In this document: piece after piece, positions 8,771 to 17,891 of the stretch
How positions within the stretch are numbered: the first letter of the stretch is position 1
How the letters are laid out: each line of letters opens with the position of its first letter
The notes under the pieces: generated by a model
What the model was told of the DNA's origin: nothing
The model's database searches: none
The model's input: only the letters and a program-made list of their open reading frames with translations
NCBI RefSeq assembly: GCF_000735455.1
Contig: NZ_JMPS01000073.1
Coordinates: 1 to 64,000 of the forward strand
Length of the DNA: 64,000 nucleotides
Direction of reading: 5' to 3'
From: Yokenella regensburgei ATCC 49455
GTDB lineage: Bacteria; Pseudomonadota; Gammaproteobacteria; Enterobacterales; Enterobacteriaceae
Program-made: the position numbers and the translations under genes

Positions 8771-9784
8771 ATGCAGAAAAAAGAAAGATACCTTCTGGTG
8801 ATGGGAGTGCTACTGACTTTATTATTATTAATGGCAATAGCATCACTGTTTATCGGGCGTTATACCATACCTTTTAGCGAGATGTTAAGAGAACTGCTGC
8901 ATCATGATAGCCAGCATTGTTTGCACACCGGACTGTCCGTTATATCCAACCTCCGGTTACCAAGAGTGGTGGCGGTCATGATGGTTGGGGCAGGGTTATC
9001 GGTTGCAGGGTGTACCTATCAGGCAGTACTACGCAATGCGCTGGCGAGCCCGGATGTTCTTGGTACGTCATCAGCAGCGGCGTTCGGGGCGGCTTTAGGC
9101 ATTTTGCTCGGCCTCCCGCTACAGCTCAGCGCATTTTCCTCCTTCATTTTTGGCATTGTCAGCCTCTGTTGTGTCATGGGGCTTTGTTATCTCAAGAAAA
9201 ATAGCGGCGAGCTGACAACCATACTTTCTGGGATTATTGTCGCTTCGGTATTCATGTCTTTTGTTTCCATCATCAAATATGTAGCCGATCCTCAGGATCA
9301 GCTTCCGGCCATTGTGTTTTGGCTGATGGGGAGTTTTGCATCGCTGATAAAAGAACAGGTGTATGGGCTGATCCCACTGTTTGCGATTTGTTATCTGATA
9401 ATTTACAGATTACGATTTAAAATCAATGTGTTATCACTCGGTGATGATGAGGCAAAAATAGCCGGAATAAACCCGCAATGGCTGAAGGCGATATTGCTGA
9501 TTACTGGTTCCATTCTGGTGGCGGCTTCAGTAACTATCGCTGGCGTAGTCGGCTGGGTTGGTCTGGTGATCCCACACCTGGTTCGAACCCTGGTCGGCTA
9601 CAACCACGGAAAGCTGATCCCGGCATCTGCGCTGTGTGGGGCGGTGTTTTTACTGCTGATCGACGATATTGCCAGGACTGTGACGTATGCAGAAATTCCC
9701 ATTGGTATTCTCACCGCGCTGATTGGCGCTCCTCTGTTTGCCGTGCTGTTCATTATGAGTAACCGTTATGATCGAAGTGAATGA
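8771..9784 (+). CDS. FecCD-family ABC permease
   Basis: Inner-membrane permease of the iron-siderophore/cobalamin importer family, 337 residues with roughly ten helices. Diagnostic segments are NLRLPRVVAVMMVGAGLSVAGCTYQAVLRNALASPDVLGTSS near the N-terminus and GVVGWVGLVIPHLVRTLVGYNH, the coupling-helix region, at about residue 260. It overlaps the ATPase gene by 17 bp, so the two are translationally coupled. Only one permease is encoded, so it should act as a homodimer. The operon has no TonB-dependent receptor, so the outer-membrane step must be supplied elsewhere or by diffusion. Confidence 0.92.
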   Translation: MQKKERYLLVMGVLLTLLLLMAIASLFIGRYTIPFSEMLRELLHHDSQHCLHTGLSVISNLRLPRVVAVMMVGAGLSVAGCTYQAVLRNALASPDVLGTSSAAAFGAALGILLGLPLQLSAFSSFIFGIVSLCCVMGLCYLKKNSGELTTILSGIIVASVFMSFVSIIKYVADPQDQLPAIVFWLMGSFASLIKEQVYGLIPLFAICYLIIYRLRFKINVLSLGDDEAKIAGINPQWLKAILLITGSILVAASVTIAGVVGWVGLVIPHLVRTLVGYNHGKLIPASALCGAVFLLLIDDIARTVTYAEIPIGILTALIGAPLFAVLFIMSNRYDRSE

Positions 9785-10526
9785 ACTGACGTTTGCCTTC
9801 AAAGGCAGCAAAAATACGTTTGAAAATGTGAGCTTTACTCTGGAGGATGGAGAAATCCTGTGTGTACTTGGGCCGAACGGCGTCGGGAAAACCACTTTAC
9901 TTAAAACAATCGCGGGTTTGTACCAACCCGTCAGCGGCACCTGTCGGATCGGCAGAGTAGGGAACAGAGAGCCCCGTCTGGCATATGTTCCGCAGGCGAA
10001 ACGCGTTCACTTTTCTTATAGCGTACTCGATTTCGTCTCTTTCGGATGCCCGCTTCGCGGCAGAATGATGGCGTCGCCGGGAAGCAAAGACATTGAAAAA
10101 TCATCACAAATGCTGGCTGATCTGAGTGCCAGCTACCTTGAGACTAAGGACATCAACCAGATTAGCGGCGGTGAACTGCAGATGTGTTATATCGCTAAAG
10201 CGCTGGTTTCCGAACCCGATGTTGTGGTACTCGACGAGCCTGAATCTAATCTGGATTTCAACAACCAGGCCCGTATCATTCGGTTATTGCGTCAGCTATC
10301 GCGTGAGAAGAATGTCACCGTTATCCTGAACACGCATTTTATTAACCATGCCAACAGCATCGCAGATAAGTGTTTGCTGATGAGTAGAAAGGGTTACTTT
10401 TATGGCGACAAGAAGACGGCTCTGGATGAGGATTTTCTGACTGAATACTTCCATGTTCCTGTAAAACGATGCCATTTTGAGCACCGAGGAGTGCAGGAAG
10501 AGTCATTCGTCATCGCAGCACCATGA
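9768..10526 (+). CDS. FecE/BtuD-type ABC transporter ATPase
   Basis: Cytoplasmic ATPase of 252 residues that drives the preceding permease. Walker A is GPNGVGKTT (about residue 35), the signature is SGGELQM, Walker B is VVVLDEPESNLD, and the H-loop is in VILNTHFINHA. The signature and D-loop (ESNLD) are slightly unusual but complete. It is the last gene of the metal-uptake unit; the next gene starts 107 bp later behind its own ribosome site. Confidence 0.92.
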   Translation: MIEVNELTFAFKGSKNTFENVSFTLEDGEILCVLGPNGVGKTTLLKTIAGLYQPVSGTCRIGRVGNREPRLAYVPQAKRVHFSYSVLDFVSFGCPLRGRMMASPGSKDIEKSSQMLADLSASYLETKDINQISGGELQMCYIAKALVSEPDVVVLDEPESNLDFNNQARIIRLLRQLSREKNVTVILNTHFINHANSIADKCLLMSRKGYFYGDKKTALDEDFLTEYFHVPVKRCHFEHRGVQEESFVIAAP

Positions 10527-10633
10527 GACACCGGACAATAGGCACAAAATAACGTTCTTATCATCTGATAACCGTGGTATCAGCTGATTGTATAATTGCG
10601 CCTTATACGTTGATTTTTCTCAGGGATTATAAA

Positions 10634-11353
10634 ATGAAAGCAGGAATCTGCTTCGCGCTGGCGATCGTGATAGCTGGGCCGGTGTACGCCATGGAACCCA
10701 TCCAGTTTAAACCGGCAATTCTTAATGCCGCGTTGTTGTTCAGCCACGATCCAAGCGTTGGGCCGGTCAAACAGAGTCTGCAATGGATCCGCAATAGTGA
10801 AGGGGAGTTAGTTGCCACGACCGACGTCCGCTACGATCGCGAGGGTTGTTTCAATCGCGTGAATATGGTCGATAAGCTTAACGGCGTTGAATTCCATCTG
10901 GAAAACAAGAACGGTGTTTTGAGTTCTCGCAACGGACAGCATATCTCCGGCAAGGTCAATCAGGCCTGTCAGATCACAGAACTGCATAATGACAGCGGGA
11001 GTTATACGCTCAGCTACAATGCTCGTGGATTACTCGAATCAATGACTAACACAAAAACAGGTGAAGTCAGCCAGCGTTTTGAGTATCGGTTTGGCCAGTT
11101 CCCGGTACGCATACGAGAGTACGACAAACAGACAGATAAGGTTATCGCGTATCCGGCGGGGAATCCGCAGTTCCTCGATTTCGAATCGGCGATTGGTACC
11201 GACAAAGTGAACATCTGGCTGAAGCAGAGCTGTGCTTACCGAAAAGACGGTAACGCAGGATTGTGCTCATTAGTCACCGCGTATGATGAGAACTACCGGG
11301 AAGGTGCAACGGTCATGTTTTCAAATCATCAAACGTTGTACTACCAGGATTGA
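10634..11353 (+). CDS. YnfC-like (UPF0257) secreted protein
   Basis: A 239-residue protein related to the E. coli lipoprotein YnfC. Shared blocks include HDPSVGPVKQSLQ, REGCFNRVNMVDKLN and IWLKQSCAYRKDGNAGLCSLV, with the paired cysteines kept. Unlike YnfC it has a plain signal peptide (MKAGICFALAIVIAGPVYA) without a lipobox Cys, so it should be soluble in the periplasm. The family has no established function. The frame extends 20 codons upstream, but the ATG at 10634 follows CAGGG and gives the signal peptide. It lies 107 bp after the ATPase gene and may be separately transcribed. Confidence 0.8.
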   Translation: MKAGICFALAIVIAGPVYAMEPIQFKPAILNAALLFSHDPSVGPVKQSLQWIRNSEGELVATTDVRYDREGCFNRVNMVDKLNGVEFHLENKNGVLSSRNGQHISGKVNQACQITELHNDSGSYTLSYNARGLLESMTNTKTGEVSQRFEYRFGQFPVRIREYDKQTDKVIAYPAGNPQFLDFESAIGTDKVNIWLKQSCAYRKDGNAGLCSLVTAYDENYREGATVMFSNHQTLYYQD

Positions 11354-11683
11354 TGACGCCGGGCTGTGAAAAAGCAGGGAAGATAAGCAGGAACAACGAG
11401 ACGTCAGGCGTGTCGTTGCTCCTGATATTCAATTTAACATAATATACATTATGCGCACTAACGTAGAATCAGACAGATTCCGGCGTTTTGTGGTCATGAT
11501 TGCCCTGGTCGTTCAGTACCTCTGAAAGTTCTTTTTCCAGTGCGGAAACTAACAAACTCGCCATTTAGTAATGATGGCTTCCACCACGGTATATGGTACG
11601 TCTCCTGATAAGTGGCGGTTTCAATCGCCTCTTATCAGTTTCAAATTAGCCTGAAATTTTGCGCATGCGCAAATTAAGTAGGA
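11354..11683. other. Convergent intergenic region with two symmetric elements
   Basis: No gene is seen in these 330 bp between the YnfC-like gene and the tyrosine kinase gene, which converge here. A hairpin at 11605-11638 has arms CTGATAAG and CTTATCAG with an inner GGCG/CGCC stem and an 8-base loop. A perfect 16-bp palindrome, TTTGCGCATGCGCAAA, is at 11658-11673, ten bases past the kinase stop. Either could help end transcription on both strands, but neither has a clean T-tract. Confidence 0.5.
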
Positions 11684-13861
11684 TCAGGCGCACTCATCCT
11701 GAGAAGTGTAGTGATAACCTCCACTACGATAGCCATAGCAATAGTCACTCACTTTGTTCTGTCGAATCCCGTTAAGCACCACGCCTGCAATGTCCACGCC
11801 GTGAGTCGCCAGCTTTTGCACGCTGAGCGCGGTCTCTTTCAGTGAAGTTTGCCCTGCTCTTGCCACCAGCAGCGTCAGGCATTGCTGTTTGCCAATAATT
11901 GCTGCATCGCTAACCGCCAGTACCGGCGGCGTATCGATAATCACCACATCATAGTGTGCTTTTGCCCATGCGACGATCTGAGCAAAACGTGATTCCACCA
12001 GCAGTTGGGAAGGATCCAGTTTGTGCATACCCCGGGTGATGACATCAAAGCCCCCCGCCGGAAAACACCGAACGATATCCTGTACCTCATGAGTACCGCT
12101 CAGTAGTGCGGAAAGTCCTTCCCCGCGATCCATCTTAAACAAGGTATGCGCATCACCGCGCCGCAGGTCGGCGTCAATAAACAACACCTTTTGCCCTGTC
12201 TCTGCCATCAGTGCTGCCAGCGAGGTACTTAAAAAGGTTTTACCGCTGTTTTCCGTTGCACTACAAACCATCAGCAGATTGTTGTTTCTCTCCTGCATTT
12301 CAAAATACAGGCTGGTTCGCAGGCCACGGATCGCCTCGACCGAAAGATCGGCAGGATTTGCCAGGCATAAAAAAGGACGCGGACCCTGTGCTGTCTGTTG
12401 ACCCGACGGCCACAGAGCGCGAATCGACCGGCGTGAGCGTCGTTCAAGCCACCCCGAATGTGGTACGGCGGCACAGACCTGTAACCCTAAATCCTCGAGC
12501 TGCTCGGTGGTATCAACGGTCTGTTTTAGCATCCGTCGTAACAGTACAAGCCCGCAGGAAAACAGCGCTCCCATCAGCAATCCCAGCACAACGATCAGCG
12601 TTTTTTTAGGTCCGATCGGGACAACCGGTACGGTGGCGGTATCAATAATGCGGACATTCCCCGTCACGCCAGAGCGAGTGATACTCAGCTCCTGCTGACG
12701 GGTCAGTAGTTGGATATACACCTCGCGTCCCGATTCCACTTCCTGACTCAGGCGGAAAATCTCCTGCTGCACAGAAGGCATCTCAGAGACACGCTGATCA
12801 AGCTTGCGTTTCTCTTTTTCCAGGGTACGGCGTTTTTCCGCCAGCGCCCGATAGGTCGGGTGCTCTTTTTTGTACAACTGAGAGAGTTCAGCTTCTTCAA
12901 AAGTCAGCATATTCAACTGACTGTCAACGCCCGCCACCTGTTCCAGAATCGCTTTGGTTTCCAGACTAAGATCGATAGAGTCATTCCGCTGTCGGTAGCC
13001 GTTGAGTTTGTTTTCCGCTTCCGTCAGATTTGTGCGCACTTCCGCCAGCAGTTCCTGCAAAAAGGCGAGGCTTTTGGCTTCTTTATCGGTCTGACGAGCC
13101 ACATTTTGCTGCAGATAGTTTTCGGCAATGATGTTCAGGGTCTGTGCAATTGCCACAGGCGATACCCCTTTCATCGTCAGGTCGATCATGCCGCTATCCC
13201 CTTTACTGGCACCGATCGTCATGTTTTTTTTCAGCTCCTGAATCGCTTCCTGCTCTGTCAGCCGGGATAGCGTAAACCGGCTTCCCGCCGGAGCATTCAG
13301 CGCACTAATCTCAAGAGTCAATCCTCCGTCCTGCAGCGGTTGCCCGACTTTCCCATCCAGGCGCGTTGTACCTTTCGTCAGGGTATAGTGTTTGCTATCA
13401 ACAACCTGCAGAACCCACGGTGACTGATCCGTTGTGATGTACTGGTGAATAGTCGGAAGTTTCACCATGTTATTCGTTAGCCTCGCCCATGCGTGTCCAA
13501 CGACCGGGAAATAAACCGGATTCACTACCGTCTGCAATCCGGCATCACGTACCGTTTTTCCGAGGATCATTCGCGATCGCAAAAGCTCAGTCTCCGAGGC
13601 CGTACCAGTAGATAGCTCAGGCATGAGTGAATCTAACCCGCCCGGCAGCAGGCCGTTTTGTTTTTTCTCGACCTGGATCAGCACATCTGCCTGGTACTGC
13701 GGTGCTGCTGTCATGGCGAACAACAAAGCCATCAGGCCGGAGAGCAGGCTCAGCGCGACTATCTGCTTCCAGTGACTCAGTAACGTCACTACCAGATGAA
13801 GTAAATCGATCTCTTTGTCAGGTAACGACGTGGATAACGGGGTATTACTATTGGCAAGCAT
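11684..13861 (-). CDS. etk: Wzc/Etk-type bacterial tyrosine autokinase
   Basis: Inner-membrane polysaccharide co-polymerase and BY-kinase of 725 residues, close to Etk (726) and Wzc (720). In order: a Wzz-like N-terminal region with a first membrane helix near residue 35, a long periplasmic coiled-coil (about 260-400), a second helix (IVVLGLLMGALFSCGLVLL), then the kinase with Walker A' (ATENSGKT), Walker A'-type VLFIDADLRRG and Walker B VVIIDTPPVL. The C-terminus carries a tyrosine cluster (YCYGY, GYHYT) for autophosphorylation. Translation starts at the ATG at 13861, inside the end of the phosphatase gene. Etk versus Wzc cannot be settled; the three-gene layout resembles gfcE-etp-etk. Confidence 0.9.
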   Translation of the reverse strand: MLANSNTPLSTSLPDKEIDLLHLVVTLLSHWKQIVALSLLSGLMALLFAMTAAPQYQADVLIQVEKKQNGLLPGGLDSLMPELSTGTASETELLRSRMILGKTVRDAGLQTVVNPVYFPVVGHAWARLTNNMVKLPTIHQYITTDQSPWVLQVVDSKHYTLTKGTTRLDGKVGQPLQDGGLTLEISALNAPAGSRFTLSRLTEQEAIQELKKNMTIGASKGDSGMIDLTMKGVSPVAIAQTLNIIAENYLQQNVARQTDKEAKSLAFLQELLAEVRTNLTEAENKLNGYRQRNDSIDLSLETKAILEQVAGVDSQLNMLTFEEAELSQLYKKEHPTYRALAEKRRTLEKEKRKLDQRVSEMPSVQQEIFRLSQEVESGREVYIQLLTRQQELSITRSGVTGNVRIIDTATVPVVPIGPKKTLIVVLGLLMGALFSCGLVLLRRMLKQTVDTTEQLEDLGLQVCAAVPHSGWLERRSRRSIRALWPSGQQTAQGPRPFLCLANPADLSVEAIRGLRTSLYFEMQERNNNLLMVCSATENSGKTFLSTSLAALMAETGQKVLFIDADLRRGDAHTLFKMDRGEGLSALLSGTHEVQDIVRCFPAGGFDVITRGMHKLDPSQLLVESRFAQIVAWAKAHYDVVIIDTPPVLAVSDAAIIGKQQCLTLLVARAGQTSLKETALSVQKLATHGVDIAGVVLNGIRQNKVSDYCYGYRSGGYHYTSQDECA

Positions 13862-14315
13862 GAAGAGAACTCGGTAGAGAATAAGTATTAAGACGTCTGG
13901 CCCATTGCAGAGCATCCTGCTCCAGCAGACCAAACACAGATTCGAAAATGGCCACGCCACGTCGGTATGGGTCAGGAATGGTGCGGTGCTGGGACCAATG
14001 GCCAAACAGCATTGTCTTGCCCCTTGCCCAGGGAGCCAGTGCGCTAACCTGGCGGAGGTGCTCTGGTTCCATTACCAGCAAAAGGTCATACTGGCGTGCC
14101 ATCTCCTGCGTCAGACTTCGGGGAACATGCCCCTCCAGCGTCAGGCCGCGCCCCAGCGATACATGCTGCGCCAGCGGATCCGCCTGGTCGGCGGCTACGG
14201 CGACAGTGCCAGCCGAATCCACCCGCAGATTGCCGCACGCGCGCCGCAACAGACGCTCTCCTACCGGTGAACGACACAGATTTCCGCTACAAATAACTAA
14301 GACTGACCTCACCAT
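13848..14315 (-). CDS. etp: Wzb/Etp-type low-molecular-weight protein tyrosine phosphatase
   Basis: Cytoplasmic phosphatase of 155 residues that resets the tyrosine kinase. The P-loop CSGNLCRSP (CX5R) is at the N-terminus and the general acid Asp is in IPDPYRRG near residue 120. Two starts are possible: 14327, or the ATG at 14315 chosen here because it follows the Wza stop in a one-base overlap. The gene overlaps the kinase gene by 14 bp, so wza, this gene and the kinase are one translational unit. Confidence 0.9.
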   Translation of the reverse strand: MVRSVLVICSGNLCRSPVGERLLRRACGNLRVDSAGTVAVAADQADPLAQHVSLGRGLTLEGHVPRSLTQEMARQYDLLLVMEPEHLRQVSALAPWARGKTMLFGHWSQHRTIPDPYRRGVAIFESVFGLLEQDALQWARRLNTYSLPSSLHACQ

Positions 14316-15439
14316 CAGTTTTCCCAATGATTCAGGCTACTCAGATCGCGCAGGCCGATGACAGAAGGCAGCATCTGTGAAATGACCCGGTTCCAGCGAG
14401 AGACGGGTGCCGTAGTGACCCAGACAATATCGTAAGGCTCAAGCCAGAACTCGGTGCCCAGCGCCATCGCCATCGCATCCTTCGCATCCAGTTGATACAC
14501 GCTGGCAATTTTTCCCGCCGGACGATCTTTAAGCGCACGGATAACGAAAATACCGCTGGCATCCGCCACTTCCTGACGTACGCCATCGGCATTGCCGAGC
14601 GCCTCAGTCAGCGTCATACCGCTACGATCCATTTTCAGGGTACTTTGTTTACCCACTTCACCCATCACGAACACTTTCCGGGCGTCGTTACGCGGGACAT
14701 ACAGCAGATCGCCGGCAGCCAGCAGATGGTTTTGCGAAAGATCGCCCCGCTGAAGTAACGCGTATAACGACAGACGACTGTCCTGCCCGTTGCGTGTAAG
14801 GACGACGTTATGCCAGTCGGCGTCATTCGTCAGCCCGCCCGCAGCATTCACCGCATCCATTACCGTCAGCGGAATATTGGTTAACGGCTGTTGCCCGCTG
14901 CGTGCAACTTCACCGGTGATATAGACTTTTTGCGAACGAAATGCGGCCACGCTGACATCCACCTGTGGACTCTCGATAACGCTCTCAAGTCTGCTGGCAA
15001 TAAGGTTGCGGACCTGCGACATCGTTTTCCCCGCCACTTTTATCCTCCCCAGATAAGGGTAAAAAATCGTGCCATCAGCCGCGACCCAATTCCCCGCTTC
15101 ACTGGCACTGCGGTATTGCCCGGCGGGGGTCGTCAGCTCTGGGTGTGACCAGACGGTGACGGTCAGAACGTCGCCAGGGCCAATGCGGTATTCGTAACGA
15201 TTGAGTTTTTCGTCAAGTGTTGGATTCGCTTGTGAGGTAATTGCCTGCGGGCGGAGGGTTTCAACTAACGACGGTGTGATAGCGTAGACATTAACCTGCT
15301 GGCTGAGCTCGTCTGTCTGTGAAACCTCATTAGAGGAATGAGTAACAGAAATATTTTGGCCGGGAACAACCGTACAACCTGCCAACAAAATGATAAATAA
15401 CGTCATCAGAGATGTACGAGAAAAAGGGATATTTTTCAT
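14315..15439 (-). CDS. Wza/GfcE-type capsule export lipoprotein
   Basis: Outer-membrane export channel subunit for group 1/4 capsule-like polysaccharide, 374 residues. It has a lipobox (LLAGC, Cys22), the poly_export motif [19 protein letters not shown] at about residue 85, two SLBB-type repeats ([15 protein letters not shown] and [15 protein letters not shown]) and a C-terminal segment ending SSLNHWEN that would form the outer-membrane helix. Length and order match Wza and GfcE. It heads a three-gene operon with phosphatase and kinase. No glycosyltransferase, Wzx, Wzy or gfcABCD genes are nearby. Confidence 0.88.
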   Translation of the reverse strand: MKNIPFSRTSLMTLFIILLAGCTVVPGQNISVTHSSNEVSQTDELSQQVNVYAITPSLVETLRPQAITSQANPTLDEKLNRYEYRIGPGDVLTVTVWSHPELTTPAGQYRSASEAGNWVAADGTIFYPYLGRIKVAGKTMSQVRNLIASRLESVIESPQVDVSVAAFRSQKVYITGEVARSGQQPLTNIPLTVMDAVNAAGGLTNDADWHNVVLTRNGQDSRLSLYALLQRGDLSQNHLLAAGDLLYVPRNDARKVFVMGEVGKQSTLKMDRSGMTLTEALGNADGVRQEVADASGIFVIRALKDRPAGKIASVYQLDAKDAMAMALGTEFWLEPYDIVWVTTAPVSRWNRVISQMLPSVIGLRDLSSLNHWEN

Positions 15440-15681
15440 GTCAGATAATAGTAAAGTAATATATAAGAGAGACTTAGTGCCTGTCCCATTAGGCTATGTT
15501 ATTTGTCAGTTTGTCCATGCACAGTATTCAGTTTTTCCGTGCTGTCCGTGTCCAGTCTGCCTGTAACAATGAGGCCTTATGGGATAAGCCATTAATCTTT
15601 AATATTACAGAATACCCTTACCATTATTTAGTGGAAAATATAGTGAAAATAAGACATTCGAGACCAAAGCGGGGCATTTTT

Positions 15682-17433
15682 TTAACTTGCATTAACCCGC
15701 AACAGATTTTCATGCGCCAGTTCGTGATAATCCATAATCAAGCTCATCGCCAGGTTTAATGCTAATACATCGGTTGGTTCAATCTGCTCAAGACGGTTGT
15801 AGTAAGCATACATTTGAGGCAACTGACTGGTGTTTCTGATGCTGGATCTCAACTGGTGAAACACTTCTCTTCGTAGGCATGTTATTAACGCTCGCCGGGT
15901 TACTGCTTGTGAGTTATCCGGGAAAATGAGAATGACCAGATATCCAATCAGGCTCCCAATGAGTTGTCCCAGGGCTGCATCAATGAAGGCATTGAAGTTG
16001 AAAACCATTGGGTTGCTGAGCACCAGAAGATTCAGCACTCCCATCAGCGTACCCATTGCACCGATGCGTTTTTTTTGCCCTTCCCAACCGATCACGAAGA
16101 TGAGCAAAACCATGCTGATTAACAGCAACATCAGGTTTTGTTGCGTCATGGGTAATACGACTAAAAAATAGAACATTCCCAGCGGGAGTGCGATTAGCAT
16201 TCCCAGTACAAAATCCAGTCCTGTTTTTTGAGGGTTGGTTGTCCGCATCGCCAGTGAACACATCACGGCGATCACGACCATAAATCCACTGGCTGAAGTC
16301 CAGCCGGTCCATCCCCAGATTGCAACGCATGTCATACTGGCGACAAATGCACGCAGTCCATTTATTGCCGATGAAAATTGCTCTGCACTTTTCACTATCG
16401 CGGGTTCAGTTCTTCGTAGCAATTTGCTCTCAACTGGAAGATACGCGCAATTACTGAAAATACCCCGAACCAATAGCCGATAGCGAATCATACCGCCTAG
16501 CCAGTACAAGATTTTCAGTTGCAGCGGGTTTGATTTGCTTGATAAGAGACTGTGATGTAACGATCTGAGCTGATGCCTAATCCCTGGGCTTTCATAGATT
16601 TTTGTCTCAAACTGACGGGACAAAGACTCTGCGAGTATCATTTTATTTTGTGACAAATCCCGCTGTACTTCATGTGAACAGGTCAATATAGACAGTGACA
16701 ATGCATACAACTTTTTCCCACGATGCGCGCATTTTTCCCAACGCGAGGATTCTCGTGCCAGTAAGTTTAGTGTCGACTCCAGCTTAATATGTAACTGATG
16801 AAGTACCAGCCACTGTTCTCGTGGTACATTTCCACCGAGAGATAAGCAAAGCGAACGCATTATCTGATAGTGTGATATGAAAATCTGCTCAACCAAATCA
16901 TCAATGTCTGCTTTTGCGGATCGGGGCATGAATATAACCTCGGCGATAAAAGCACAGCAGATCCCAAACATAACCTCGCTAATACGTTCAATAACGAACT
17001 CTGGTGCCAGCGATAACGTTCCGGGTGTACTTGTTACTGTGACTATCAAAATGAGTACTGTATATCCTGATAGCGCCCAGGCGTATGCATATTCAACGCG
17101 TACCAGAGAGGAGCGCCAGGTGCAAACACCAATCCATAGACAACAAAGCAATAACATTACCACAGGAGCACGGGCTGCAAGGAACATAATAAGCAGCCCC
17201 ACCATTCCTCCGAGCAGAGTGCCCACTACACGTAGTAAACTGCGATGAAATATTGCTCCTGAATAGGGCTCCTGCCCCGCAACAAAAGCTGGCCCCGCAA
17301 TAACAATAACCGCAGTGACAACAGCCCAGCGAGGAATCTCTAGCTGAAAATAGAAGCCTGATGCTAAAGCTAATGCGACAGCAAAACTGAGCTTCAGGGC
17401 ACTGCGAAGTCTACATAATTGCACTACTCTCAT
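15682..17433 (-). CDS. FUSC-family (AaeB-like) exporter
   Basis: Inner-membrane protein of 583 residues with two sets of about five helices separated by a soluble helical section (residues 180-330), the layout of the fusaric acid/aromatic carboxylic acid exporters. It begins LKLSFAVALALASGFYFQLEIPRWAVVTAVIVIAGP, as in AaeB. It is somewhat shorter than AaeB (655). No membrane-fusion partner (AaeA-like) is adjacent, unusual for this family. It precedes the wza operon on the same strand by 242 bp and is divergent from the next porin. Substrate unknown. Confidence 0.8.
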   Translation of the reverse strand: MRVVQLCRLRSALKLSFAVALALASGFYFQLEIPRWAVVTAVIVIAGPAFVAGQEPYSGAIFHRSLLRVVGTLLGGMVGLLIMFLAARAPVVMLLLCCLWIGVCTWRSSLVRVEYAYAWALSGYTVLILIVTVTSTPGTLSLAPEFVIERISEVMFGICCAFIAEVIFMPRSAKADIDDLVEQIFISHYQIMRSLCLSLGGNVPREQWLVLHQLHIKLESTLNLLARESSRWEKCAHRGKKLYALSLSILTCSHEVQRDLSQNKMILAESLSRQFETKIYESPGIRHQLRSLHHSLLSSKSNPLQLKILYWLGGMIRYRLLVRGIFSNCAYLPVESKLLRRTEPAIVKSAEQFSSAINGLRAFVASMTCVAIWGWTGWTSASGFMVVIAVMCSLAMRTTNPQKTGLDFVLGMLIALPLGMFYFLVVLPMTQQNLMLLLISMVLLIFVIGWEGQKKRIGAMGTLMGVLNLLVLSNPMVFNFNAFIDAALGQLIGSLIGYLVILIFPDNSQAVTRRALITCLRREVFHQLRSSIRNTSQLPQMYAYYNRLEQIEPTDVLALNLAMSLIMDYHELAHENLLRVNAS

Positions 17434-17891
17434 TTATATACCACCAACACTTAAAATATTTATTTATATCTTATTGCCGATGCAAGCAACATAAAAAAAG
17501 AAACTTAACATGTCTGAGTGTAAGCAAGTTAATTAATGTGATAAAACTGAATGCAGTATGATAACAAAATAAAGCGATTGCTAACGTGAGCTAATTACAC
17601 TGTAGAGATAAAATGGTCATTTACAAAAATGTAATTCACCCTCCCCCTACTCTACTCAAGCCAGACTCGTCTCAATCTTCTCGCATAAATAAATAACCGT
17701 GATTAACAGTTGCATTAAATAATATAATTGTTCGGTGCGGGTGTTTTTTAATGGTTATTTCGTAAGCTTGCACTCTGTTACACCGAACTGATTCATTATC
17801 TGAGGCTATCTAATTAGATTACCGATGCCACTTTTTCATTTTAACTTTTGAGAAAGTAAACAGCAGTGGATAATGACATCGAGGTTTAACT
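17434..17891. other. AT-rich divergent control region
   Basis: These 458 bp separate the FUSC gene from the OmpN-like porin. No gene is seen. The stretch is AT-rich, as expected for OmpR-controlled porin promoters. The 8-bp arms GTTCGGTG (17730-17737) and CACCGAAC (17781-17788) face each other across 43 bp and may form a leader structure in the porin mRNA. A MicC-like small RNA, which neighbours ompN in E. coli, was looked for and not recognised. Confidence 0.4.

Noticed and set aside
12710-13270. 186-codon plus-strand frame inside the tyrosine kinase gene
   Set aside because: Antisense to the coiled-coil region of the kinase; low-complexity Phe/Leu-rich translation typical of a shadow frame.
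17434-17891. MicC-like small RNA beside the OmpN-type porin
   Set aside because: In E. coli micC is next to ompN, but neither its 5' end nor its terminator could be recognised here.
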